Below, in pieces: positions 29,952-38,884 of a stretch of DNA of 64,000 nt. The stretch is from the NCBI RefSeq assembly GCF_014643255.1, contig NZ_BMJI01000001.1, forward strand, positions 434,001 through 498,000, in the 5' to 3' direction. The stretch is from Tersicoccus solisilvae. Its GTDB lineage: Bacteria; Actinomycetota; Actinomycetes; Actinomycetales; Micrococcaceae. The notes beneath the pieces are model-generated. The model saw only the letters and a program-made list of their open reading frames with translations, had not been told where the DNA came from and did no database searches. Each line of letters opens with the position of its first letter. Position 1 is the stretch's first letter. Position numbers and translations under genes: made by a program.

Positions 29952-32165
29952 TCAGCCGTTGTCGTCGTCGTTGCGGTTCGAGGTCGAGGAGCCGTTGTCG
30001 TCGTCATTGCCGGGGACGGTGGTGCCGCGGACCACGCTCTGCGGCGGATCCGTGAAGTCGCCGGTGTCGTACAGCGGGGCCGCTTCGCGCATGTAGGCCT
30101 GCCAAGCGCCGCCCGCCACCGTCGCGCCGTCGACGTACTCCGACGTGGTGCCGTCGCCGTAGAACTGGGCACCCGGGTTGCCGTTGCGGGCGTTGGGCGA
30201 GCGGTACCCGTCGGGGAATCCCACCCACGAGGCACTGGCCAGGCCCTTGGTGTAGCCCACCATCCACGTGTACTCGGAATTGTCGGTGGTGCCGGTCTTG
30301 GCGGCGGCCGGCACGCCGATGCCGCGCAGGTACCCGGAGCCACGGACCAGCACTTCCTGCAGCACGCTGTTCACGCCCTGCGCCACCTCGGACTTGATCG
30401 TCTGCCGGCAGTTGGCCTGCGGGACCTCGTAGTTCTTGTTGTTCCGGTCCGTGACGCTGGTGATGCCCACCGGCGCACAGTACTTGCCGTCCGTCGAGAA
30501 CGTCGCGAAGGCGCTGGCCATGGTCAACGGCGAAACCCCTTCGGTGCCGCCGATGAAGCTGGCGATCTTCAGCGAGTCGATCGGTGCACCGGTGCTGGCG
30601 TTGTGGATGCCGAGGTTCTGCGCGATCTGCCCCATGTTGCACAGGTCGACCTTGGAGGCCATGGCGTAGGTGGCGGTGTTGATCGACTGGTAGATGCCCT
30701 CCGCGGCCGTCATCCGCCGGTACCAGCCCTCCTCGGCGTTCTTCAGGTCGTGGGAGTCCTGGAGCGTGTCGTCGTAGGCGCCGACGACCCCGTGGTCGGC
30801 GGTCGCGCAAGAGGCCTTCCACGGGAAGTCGGCCGGGTAGCGCCGCTTGGCGGCGTTGACGATGTCCTGGGTGTGGTGGCCCTCGTCCAGCCAGGTGGCC
30901 AGCGTGATCGGCTTGTACGTCGACCCCGGCTGCCAGCCGTTGCCGCCGCCGTCCTTCTTGTCGACGTTGAAGTTGATCTCGTTGATCCAGTTGCCCTGGC
31001 CGGTCAACCGGGAGTTCTGCGCCATCGCCAGCACCTTGCCCGTGCCCGGCTGCACGGTGACCAGGGACGAGCCGATCTTCGACGGGTTCGCCCGCGGCGG
31101 GGCGATCCTGTCCACCTGGGCCTGCGCGGTGTCCTGCAGACGCGGGTCCAGGGTGGTCTTGATGGTCAGCCCGCCGCGCAGCAGCAGCGCCTGCCGGTCC
31201 TCCCGGGTCTGCCCGAAGGCCGCGTTGTTGTAGATCTGCTGCTCGACGTACGAGCAGAAATAGGGCGCGCGGCTGGCGGCGGCGCAGCCCTGCTTGGGGG
31301 CGTTCAACTTCAGTGCCAGGGGCGCCTTGACCGCGGCGTCGTGCTGCGCCTTCGTGATCTTCTTCTGCGCCAGCATGACGTCCAGCACGAGGTTGCGGCG
31401 CTGCAGGGCCTGCTTCGGCTGCGTCACCGGGTTGTACAGGGTGGGCCCGTTGACCAGGCCGGCGAGCATCGCGGACTGCTGCAGGTTCAGATTCTTGGCG
31501 GAGACGCCCCAGAAGTACTGGGCGGCGGCCTCGACGCCGTAGGCGTTGGGGTTGTAGAAGACGATGTTGAGGTAGTTCTCGAGGATCTGATCCTTCGTGT
31601 ACTTCTTCTCCACCGCGATCGCGAGCTTCGCCTCGCGCAGCTTGTCGCCGATGCCCTTCGCCCCGTTCAGGGTGATGGACGCGTCCTGGCCGGCTCGGCT
31701 GCGCGCCTCGTTGAGCACGTTGTTCACGTACTGCTGGGTGATGCTGGACGCGCCCTGCGTGCTGCCACCGGCGACGTTGTTCAGCAGGGCACGCACCGTG
31801 CCCTGCACGTCGACGCCGCCGTGCTCGTAGAAGCGGCTGTCCTCGATCGCCAGCAGGGACTGTTTGACGTACGGGGACATCTGGTCCAGCTTCACCGGCT
31901 GGCGGTTCTCGACGAAGAAGGTGGCCAGCTCCGACCCGTCCGCGGCGAGCACCCGGGAGGGCACGGACAGCGGCCCGACCTCGAGCTCGGTGGGCAGCTC
32001 GTCGAAGAAGTCCATCGAGGCGGTGGCGCTCATCGCGGAGACCGCGGCCCCGGGGACGAGGAGCCCGGCGGTCAGGACGCCGCAGAGGGCGCTGACCCCC
32101 AGGAAGGTGAGGAACCGGGCCAGAGTGCTGATGGTCCGGGCTCCCGGGGACTTGCCTGCTGCCAT
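29952..32165 (-). CDS. Class A penicillin-binding protein (PonA2-like)
   Basis: 737 residues. N-terminal membrane anchor (about 12-45), then a GT51 glycosyltransferase domain with catalytic Glu108 (AIEDSRFYEHGG), then a transpeptidase domain with S415-T-Y-K418, S494-I-N496 and K623-T-G625. It polymerises and crosslinks peptidoglycan outside the membrane. The C-terminus is a short acidic Asn/Asp/Ser repeat (NDDDNG twice) and I see no PASTA domain, unlike many PonA2 proteins. ATG 32165 is 7 bases after a -10 box, implying a leaderless mRNA, and lies back to back with the DUF4177 gene. Confidence 0.95.
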   Translation of the reverse strand: MAAGKSPGARTISTLARFLTFLGVSALCGVLTAGLLVPGAAVSAMSATASMDFFDELPTELEVGPLSVPSRVLAADGSELATFFVENRQPVKLDQMSPYVKQSLLAIEDSRFYEHGGVDVQGTVRALLNNVAGGSTQGASSITQQYVNNVLNEARSRAGQDASITLNGAKGIGDKLREAKLAIAVEKKYTKDQILENYLNIVFYNPNAYGVEAAAQYFWGVSAKNLNLQQSAMLAGLVNGPTLYNPVTQPKQALQRRNLVLDVMLAQKKITKAQHDAAVKAPLALKLNAPKQGCAAASRAPYFCSYVEQQIYNNAAFGQTREDRQALLLRGGLTIKTTLDPRLQDTAQAQVDRIAPPRANPSKIGSSLVTVQPGTGKVLAMAQNSRLTGQGNWINEINFNVDKKDGGGNGWQPGSTYKPITLATWLDEGHHTQDIVNAAKRRYPADFPWKASCATADHGVVGAYDDTLQDSHDLKNAEEGWYRRMTAAEGIYQSINTATYAMASKVDLCNMGQIAQNLGIHNASTGAPIDSLKIASFIGGTEGVSPLTMASAFATFSTDGKYCAPVGITSVTDRNNKNYEVPQANCRQTIKSEVAQGVNSVLQEVLVRGSGYLRGIGVPAAAKTGTTDNSEYTWMVGYTKGLASASWVGFPDGYRSPNARNGNPGAQFYGDGTTSEYVDGATVAGGAWQAYMREAAPLYDTGDFTDPPQSVVRGTTVPGNDDDNGSSTSNRNDDDNG

Positions 32166-32172
32166 GACGGCC

Positions 32173-32178
32173 AGTGTA
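32173..32178 (-). promoter_or_regulatory. -10 box of the leaderless PBP gene
   Basis: TACACT on the minus strand, 7 bases before ATG 32165. Confidence 0.6.
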
Positions 32179-32189
32179 CAAGGGAGGGT

Positions 32190-32195
32190 TAGGCT
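32190..32195 (+). promoter_or_regulatory. -10 box of the leaderless DUF4177 gene
   Basis: TAGGCT, 6 bases before ATG 32202, back to back with the PBP promoter within only 36 bp. Confidence 0.6.
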
Positions 32196-32201
32196 GGCCT
32201 C

Positions 32202-32408
32202 ATGACCACCTGGGAGTACGCCACGGTGCCGCTGATGGTGCACGCGACGAAGCAGATCCTCGACAACTGGGGTTCGGACGGCTGGGAACTGGTCGCGGTC
32301 CTCCCGGGTGCCCCCACGGGCGCACCCGCCACGACCCCCGAGGGCAACATGGTCCCGCCCCCGCCGGGCAACCCCGTCGCCTACTTCAAGCGTCCCGTCG
32401 AGGGCTAG
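32202..32408 (+). CDS. DUF4177-like small protein
   Basis: 68 residues: MTTWEYATVPLMVHATKQIL, then NWGSDGWELVAVLPG, a Pro-rich turn and YFKRPV. The WEY...W.LV pattern is the DUF4177 fold. In mycobacteria the equivalent (Rv3678A) is encoded just before the RidA gene, as here. Function unknown. Leaderless promoter at 32190. Confidence 0.88.
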   Translation: MTTWEYATVPLMVHATKQILDNWGSDGWELVAVLPGAPTGAPATTPEGNMVPPPPGNPVAYFKRPVEG

Positions 32409-32411
32409 GGT
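32406..32411 (+). promoter_or_regulatory. -10 box before the RidA leader ORF
   Basis: TAGGGT, 6 bases before ATG 32418; it overlaps the DUF4177 stop codon. Confidence 0.5.
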
Positions 32412-32417
32412 GGGCGC

Positions 32418-32477
32418 ATGGCACGCGGTTCGCGCGTGCGCGCCACGATGCGACGAGCGAGACTGACGGATGACTGA
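32418..32477 (+). CDS. Possible 19-aa leader peptide overlapping RidA start
   Basis: MARGSRVRATMRRARLTDD, starting 6 bases after a -10 box (leaderless geometry) and ending TGA inside the RidA start: ATGACTGA is shared (32470-32477). Translating it would bring ribosomes to the RidA ATG, which has no clear ribosome site of its own. It is Arg-rich (6 of 19). Whether the product matters or only the coupling is unknown. Confidence 0.4.
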   Translation: MARGSRVRATMRRARLTDD

Positions 32478-32958
32478 TTCCTCCTCCACCCCGAGAACCG
32501 GGGCCGCCGAGGCCCGGCTGGCCGAACTCGGCCGTGCCCTGCCGCAGGTCGCCGCGCCCGTGGGCGCCTACGCTCCGGCCGTGATCAGCGGTCGCTACGC
32601 CTGGACGTCGGGCCAGTTGCCGTTCGTGGACGGTGCGCTCCCCGCCACCGGCAAGGTCGGGGCCACCGTCGACCCGCAGACCGCGCAGGAGCTCGCGGCC
32701 ACCAGCGCCCTGAACGCGCTCGCCGCCGTCAAGAGCGTGATCGGCGACCTGGACCGGGTGGTCCGCGTCGTCAAGGTGGTGGGCTTCGTCGCGTCGGATC
32801 CCACCTTCACCGGTCAGCCGCAGGTGCTCAACGGTGCCTCCGACCTGATCGGTGCCGTGTTCGCAGACGCGGGCGTGCATGCCCGCTCGGCGGTCGGTGT
32901 GGCCGTGCTGCCGATGGATTCCCCGGTCGAGGTGGAGCTGGTTGTCGAGTTCGACTAG
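32470..32958 (+). CDS. RidA family protein
   Basis: 162 residues, a RidA/YjgF/UK114-fold protein with VGAYAPAVISGRYAWTSGQLPFVDG and VVRVVKVVGFVASDPTFTGQPQVLNGASDLI. RidA members deaminate reactive enamine/imine intermediates of PLP enzymes; the longer actinobacterial Rv3678c-like subgroup is less characterised, and the canonical catalytic Arg region (ARS-VGV) reads HARSAVGVAVLPMDSPVEVE. Start shared with a leader ORF; the NUDIX-like gene begins within its 3' end. Confidence 0.9.
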   Translation: MTDSSSTPRTGAAEARLAELGRALPQVAAPVGAYAPAVISGRYAWTSGQLPFVDGALPATGKVGATVDPQTAQELAATSALNALAAVKSVIGDLDRVVRVVKVVGFVASDPTFTGQPQVLNGASDLIGAVFADAGVHARSAVGVAVLPMDSPVEVELVVEFD

Positions 32959-33853
32959 TCGGTTGCTTCCGCTGCCCGCCCCGTGGCGGGAGGAGGCGGA
33001 GAGCTGGAACGACGACGAGGCCCTGCCGCCGGCCAAGCCACGCTGGGCGGTGTCCGTGATGCTGCTGCGCGACGGACCGGACGGCGTCGAGGTGTTCCTC
33101 GAGTACCAGACCTCCCGCTCGGCGCTGGGCACCGTCACGTTCGTCGGCGCCCCGTTGCGCGAGGACGACACGGCCCCGTTGCCGTGGAGCGGACCGGTCG
33201 CGGCCCGCTGGAAGCAGCTGCTCGACGTCGAGGACCAGCAGCTGGCGCAGCGCCTCGTCTGTGGGGCGGCCCGCGTCGTGTTCGAACGTGCCGGCGTGCT
33301 GCTGGCCAGCAGCGACGGGGACCGGGGGGCCGAGGTGAGCACCGGGCCCGACGGAGACCGCCGCCGGCACGAGGTGCACGACGAGGAGCGCACGCTCGGC
33401 GACGTGCTGCGCCGGCGCGCCCTCGATCTGGACACCAGCCTGCTGCGCCCGCTCAGCCGCTGGGTCTCTCCGGCGTTCCTGCACAAGCGGCTGTGCACCC
33501 AGTACTTCGCCGTCGTGCTTCCGCTGGGGCAGGAGCCCTCGCCGCTGGACGGGGTCACCGGGTGGGGCCGCTGGTGCTCGCCGACGGAGCTGATGGCGGA
33601 CCCGGCGTCCACCGCGCTGGGCGACGAGATCGGCGCGCCCGACACCGTGGGCCGGCGGGTGGACGACCTCGTGCTGCCCGCGGTCCTGATCATGCTGCGC
33701 AAGCTCGCGAACCTGTCCTGCACCATCTCCTACATCTCGGAGAAGCGCCCGTCCCGCCAGTTCGAGCCGGTGCTCGTCACCGAGGACGGCGAGCCGATGC
33801 TGCGGGTCGACGGGCTTCCCGCCCCCGCCCGCCCGGTCGTGCACTCCCTGTAA
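32942..33853 (+). CDS. NUDIX-fold protein with degenerate NUDIX box
   Basis: 303 residues if TTG 32942 is used (GGAG 6 bases upstream; a second TTG is at 32963; no ATG or GTG fits). The layout is NUDT19-like: WAVSVMLLRDGPDGVEVFLEYQT, then a GTVTFVGAPLREDD segment, then AARVVFERAGVLLA where active homologues read aa.RE.fEEaGvLL. Two of the three box glutamates are therefore lost (Val and Arg). The C-terminal half (FLHKRLCTQYFAVVLP; GWGRWCSPTELM) follows the NUDT19 pattern. It is probably not an active diphosphatase; a binding or structural role is possible. Position matches the gene between RidA and crp in other actinobacteria. Confidence 0.75.
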   Translation: MSSSTSRLLPLPAPWREEAESWNDDEALPPAKPRWAVSVMLLRDGPDGVEVFLEYQTSRSALGTVTFVGAPLREDDTAPLPWSGPVAARWKQLLDVEDQQLAQRLVCGAARVVFERAGVLLASSDGDRGAEVSTGPDGDRRRHEVHDEERTLGDVLRRRALDLDTSLLRPLSRWVSPAFLHKRLCTQYFAVVLPLGQEPSPLDGVTGWGRWCSPTELMADPASTALGDEIGAPDTVGRRVDDLVLPAVLIMLRKLANLSCTISYISEKRPSRQFEPVLVTEDGEPMLRVDGLPAPARPVVHSL

Positions 33854-33866
33854 ACAGTCCGCAGCA

Positions 33867-33908
33867 CGACGACGAAGGGCGCCGGAACTCCGGCGCCCTT
33901 CGTCGTCG
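33867..33908. terminator. Strong bidirectional terminator between NUDIX and crp genes
   Basis: Perfect 19-bp arms (33867-33885 and 33890-33908) with a 4-base loop, between convergent genes. Confidence 0.85.
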
Positions 33909-34026
33909 GTCGGCGTGATCCGGTTCGGGCGGAAGGGGGACGTGTCGACCAGAGCGAGCTCTGCGAGCGCCGGGAGATCCAGTCCCCCGTGCCCGGGCCG
34001 GGGCGCGCCGGTCTCCCGGCAGTGTG

Positions 34027-34713
34027 TCAGCGGGAGCGCTGGCGCAGGCGCTGCATGTCCAGGATCACGACGGCGCGGGCCTCGAGCCGCAGCCAGCCGC
34101 GCTGGACGAACTCGGCGAGGGCCTTGTTCACCGTCTCCCGGGAGGCGCCCACCAACTGGGCCAGTTCCTCCTGCGTGAGCTCGTGTGCCACCAGGATGCC
34201 GTCGGTCGCCGGCCGGCCGAAGCGGTCGGCCAGGTCGAGCAGGGCCTTGGCGACGCGGCCGGGCACGTCCGAGAACACCATGTCCGCCAGCGACTCGTCG
34301 GTGCGGCGCAGCCGCTGGGCGAGCGCGCGCAGCAGCTGTGTGGACACCTCGGGCCGCGTCTCGATCGCCTTGCGCAGGTCGTCGTGCTTCAGCGCGACGA
34401 GGCGGGTCTCGGACACGGCGGTGGCGGTCGCGTTGCGGGCGGCGGGATCGAACAGGGCCATCTCGCCGAACAGATCACCGGGGCCGAGGATCGCCAGCAG
34501 GTTCTCCCGGCCGTCGGCGGCGGTGCGACCGAGTTTGATCTTGCCGGCGAGGATGAAGTACAGCTCATCGCCCTGGTCGCCCTCGCGGAACACCGAGGAG
34601 CCGCGGGACAGGTTGACCTCGGTCAGTCCTTCGGTGACCGCCGCGAACACGTCGTCCGCGAGCGGGGCGAACAGCGCCGACCGACGCAGTACCTCCAGGT
34701 CCATGGACATCAT
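34027..34713 (-). CDS. crp: Crp/GlxR-family transcriptional regulator
   Basis: 228 residues. The cyclic-nucleotide domain (about 12-120) has GDELYFILAGKIKLG and the phosphate-binding cassette FGEMALFDPAARNATATA. The C-terminal winged helix contains LTQEELAQLVGASRETVNKALAEFVQRGWLRLE, the exact actinobacterial GlxR/Rv3676 type. In those organisms it binds cAMP and controls carbon metabolism globally. ATG 34713 has ribosome site GAGAGGA; ATG 34710 and 34704 are alternatives. A TGTG-N8-CACA dyad 81 bases upstream suggests autoregulation. Confidence 0.95.
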   Translation of the reverse strand: MMSMDLEVLRRSALFAPLADDVFAAVTEGLTEVNLSRGSSVFREGDQGDELYFILAGKIKLGRTAADGRENLLAILGPGDLFGEMALFDPAARNATATAVSETRLVALKHDDLRKAIETRPEVSTQLLRALAQRLRRTDESLADMVFSDVPGRVAKALLDLADRFGRPATDGILVAHELTQEELAQLVGASRETVNKALAEFVQRGWLRLEARAVVILDMQRLRQRSR

Positions 34714-34793
34714 CGTTCCTCTCCGCCGGGCGCGGCGTGGTTGTCGTCACGCTGCCCGGGTGCGATCCCGGGTGCGACGTCGTTCGCGTTCAT

Positions 34794-34809
34794 TGTGGCA
34801 TGAGCCACA
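34794..34809. promoter_or_regulatory. Crp/GlxR-type operator
   Basis: TGTGGCATGAGCCACA, a perfect 16-bp dyad fitting the TGTG-N8-CACA consensus of GlxR/CRP. It lies between crp and marP. Confidence 0.65.
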
Positions 34810-34956
34810 GCCCGAGGCATGCGCGCCGGGCCAGGGGGCCACCCGAGAACACTACCCACGGACCATGACCGTCCGCTGACAACGACGAACACCGTGACCG
34901 GCGGCGGCACCGGCGAGTTGACGGGTCCGGTCCAGTCGGCTGCCAGCGCCGGCCGA

Positions 34957-34962
34957 TACGCT
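34957..34962 (+). promoter_or_regulatory. -10 box of marP
   Basis: TACGCT; the predicted transcript starts about 47 bases before GTG 35017. No clear -35. Confidence 0.4.
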
Positions 34963-35016
34963 CGGGACCACGGTCCGGCCGGCCCCCCGGCCGTCACCGC
35001 GGAAGGAAGAACACCC

Positions 35017-36201
35017 GTGCCCCCCATCTCCCTGCTCGACCTCCTGTTGGTGCTGATCCTGATCGGTTACCTCGTCCACGGCCTGCGGGTCGGTTTCCTG
35101 GTCAGCGTCGGCGGTCTCGCCGGTTTCGCGCTCGGCGCCGTGGCCGCGTTCCTCGCCGTCCCCCTGGTCAGCCAGTGGGTCGCCGACAGCGCGTGGCGCA
35201 CCCCGGCGGTCATCGCCGTCATCGCGCTGCTGCTGATCGTCGGCAGCGGCCTCGGATCGCGGGTGGGGGCGGCCGTCCGGCGGGCGGTGGGCAGGATCGG
35301 TCCCATCCGGACCGTCGACCGCGTGCTCGGCGGCGCCGTCAACGTGATCGTCTGCGCGCTCGTGCTCAGCCTGCTCTCCTTCGCCGTCTCCACGATGGGC
35401 GTGCCGATGCTCTCGCGCGCCATCGCCGGATCGACGGTGCTGCAGACGGTCGACCGACTCACCCCGGCCCCGGTGGCCGCCTCCCTGGCCCGGGTGCGGG
35501 CAGGCCTGTCCGCGAACGGCGGCATCCCCCGGATCCTGGCCGAGAACCTGCAGAGCACCCCGATGCCCGTGCCCGACGAGTCCACCGACACCCCGGCCCT
35601 GCGCGCGGCGGCCGGCTCGGTCGTGCGGATCACCGGCAACGCGTTCCAGTGCGGCCAGAACCAGACCGGCTCCGGGTGGGTGCTGTCCCCGGGCCGGGTG
35701 GTGACCAACGCGCACGTCGTGGCCGGCGTCGGCCAGCCCGTCGTCGAGGTGCCGGACCAGAACGCCCTGCCCGCCGACGTCGTCCTGTTCGACCCTGCCC
35801 GGGACATCGCGGTGCTGGCGGTCGACGGCCTCGGCACCGCCCCGCTGGAGCCGGGCGGCCAGTTGGCCGGGGGCGACTCCGCGGTCGTGGCCGGATACCC
35901 GCTGGGCGGCCCCTACCAGGCGAAGCCGGCCGGGGTGCAGTCCCGCGGCACGGTCCGGGTGCCGGACATCTACGGCACCGGCGCGTCGGCCCGCGAGGTC
36001 TACCAGCTCTCCGCCGACGTGCAGCAGGGCAACTCCGGCGGTCCGCTGCTGGACACGCGCGGCCGGGTGGTCGGCATGGTGTTCGCCAGGTCGCGGGAGA
36101 ACGTGCCGGTGGGATACGCCCTCACGCTCGCGCAGGTCCGGTCCGTCGTCGACGGCGCGGGTGCCGCCGAGGTGTCGACGGGGGCCTGCATCCGCGGCTG
36201 A
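35017..36201 (+). CDS. marP: MarP-family membrane serine protease
   Basis: 394 residues from GTG 35017 (ribosome site GGAAGGAAG). Four hydrophobic helices (about 5-25, 28-50, 62-80, 103-128) form a CvpA/colicin V-type domain, then an extracytoplasmic chymotrypsin-like protease has His233 (VTNAHVV), Asp263 (DPARDIAVL) and Ser340 (GNSGGPL). Cys212 and Cys391 match the disulfide of Mycobacterium tuberculosis MarP (Rv3671c). MarP protects against acid and oxidative stress through envelope proteolysis. Usually follows nth and a CoA-NUDIX gene near crp; here those genes are elsewhere. Confidence 0.95.
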   Translation: MPPISLLDLLLVLILIGYLVHGLRVGFLVSVGGLAGFALGAVAAFLAVPLVSQWVADSAWRTPAVIAVIALLLIVGSGLGSRVGAAVRRAVGRIGPIRTVDRVLGGAVNVIVCALVLSLLSFAVSTMGVPMLSRAIAGSTVLQTVDRLTPAPVAASLARVRAGLSANGGIPRILAENLQSTPMPVPDESTDTPALRAAAGSVVRITGNAFQCGQNQTGSGWVLSPGRVVTNAHVVAGVGQPVVEVPDQNALPADVVLFDPARDIAVLAVDGLGTAPLEPGGQLAGGDSAVVAGYPLGGPYQAKPAGVQSRGTVRVPDIYGTGASAREVYQLSADVQQGNSGGPLLDTRGRVVGMVFARSRENVPVGYALTLAQVRSVVDGAGAAEVSTGACIRG

Positions 36202-36210
36202 GGGACGGTC

Positions 36211-36666
36211 TCAGCCCCCGGCGGCCAGCAGGTGGGCCAGGTGGGCGACGGCGAGGGTGTACCCGTGGACGCCGGCGCCCACGATGACGGCGTCCGCCTG
36301 CGGGGAGACGTACGAGTGGTGCCGGAACGCTTCCCGCCGGTGCACGTTGCTGATGTGGACCTCGACGACCGGCAGGGGCTGGACCGCCTCCAGCGCGTCG
36401 TGCAGGGCGATCGAGGTGTGGCTGTAGGCGCCGGGGTTGATGACGATGCCGGCGTGCACTCCACGGGCGGCGTGGACGGCGTCGATCAGCGCGCCCTCGT
36501 GGTTGGACTGGAGGAACGCCACGTCCAGGTCCGCCGCCTCCGCGGCGTCGCGAACCTGCGCCTCGACGTCGGCCAGCGTCGTGTTGCCGTACGTCTCCGG
36601 CCTGCGGGTGCCGAGCAGGTTGAGGTTGGGCCCGTTGAGCACGAGCAGGCTGCGGCGATCACTCAT
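36211..36666 (-). CDS. aroQ: Type II 3-dehydroquinate dehydratase
   Basis: 151 residues, the standard type II length. It dehydrates 3-dehydroquinate to 3-dehydroshikimate. Active-site Tyr26 on the lid loop (RRPETYGNTT), Asn78-containing INPGAYSHTS, and His104 (VEVHISNVHRREAFRHHS). Solitary here, away from other shikimate genes, convergent with marP. It could equally serve quinate breakdown, which would fit an aromatic-degrading lifestyle, but nothing next to it supports that. Confidence 0.95.
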   Translation of the reverse strand: MSDRRSLLVLNGPNLNLLGTRRPETYGNTTLADVEAQVRDAAEAADLDVAFLQSNHEGALIDAVHAARGVHAGIVINPGAYSHTSIALHDALEAVQPLPVVEVHISNVHRREAFRHHSYVSPQADAVIVGAGVHGYTLAVAHLAHLLAAGG

Positions 36667-36708
36667 GGGACCAGTGTGCCGCAGCCCGCCCGGCTCAGCT
36701 GCGGTCGG

Positions 36709-38670
<1,962 letters not shown>

Positions 38671-38677
38671 GGTGCAC

Positions 38678-38710
38678 CTTTCCGGCCAGACTGTGCTTTC
38701 CGGCCAGACT
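38678..38710. repeat. 15-bp direct repeat in the acsA leader
   Basis: CTTTCCGGCCAGACT occurs at 38678-38692 and 38696-38710. The proximal copy contains the acsA ribosome site, the distal one the probable -10 (TAGTCT on the minus strand). Confidence 0.8.
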
Positions 38711-38711
38711 A
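38706..38711 (-). promoter_or_regulatory. -10 box of acsA
   Basis: TAGTCT on the minus strand, about 36 bases before the start codon. Confidence 0.4.
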
Positions 38712-38730
38712 CGGGACGGACGCGGTCGGA

Positions 38731-38746
38731 TGTGCCGTGCGTCACG
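38731..38746. promoter_or_regulatory. Crp-like site upstream of acsA
   Basis: TGTGCCGTGCGTCACG matches TGTG-N8-CACA with one mismatch. Its centre is about 40 bases before the predicted acsA transcription start, where class II CRP activators bind. Confidence 0.4.
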
Positions 38747-38884
38747 ACTGCGGGGTTGCGGATCCGTTGCACCCGGTGACCCGGGCGTGTGCCCGGCTGG
38801 TTCGCCCGTCGGCGCCATGACTAGGCTGGACGCGAATCGATGCCGTGCGCCGGGGCACCCGGCGCTGCACCGCCAGGAGGACCG

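Larger units (their letters stand above)
34714..35016. other. 303-bp divergent region between crp and marP
   Basis: No gene seen. It holds tandem 12-base repeats (CCCGGGTGCGA at 34755 and 34767), the Crp-type dyad (34794-34809), a -10 box TACGCT (34957-34962) for marP and the marP ribosome site. Confidence 0.55.

Noticed and set aside
34819-35016. Longer MarP from ATG 34819
   Set aside because: The 66 extra residues are polar and unlike the CvpA domain; GTG 35017 has a good ribosome site and begins the first helix.
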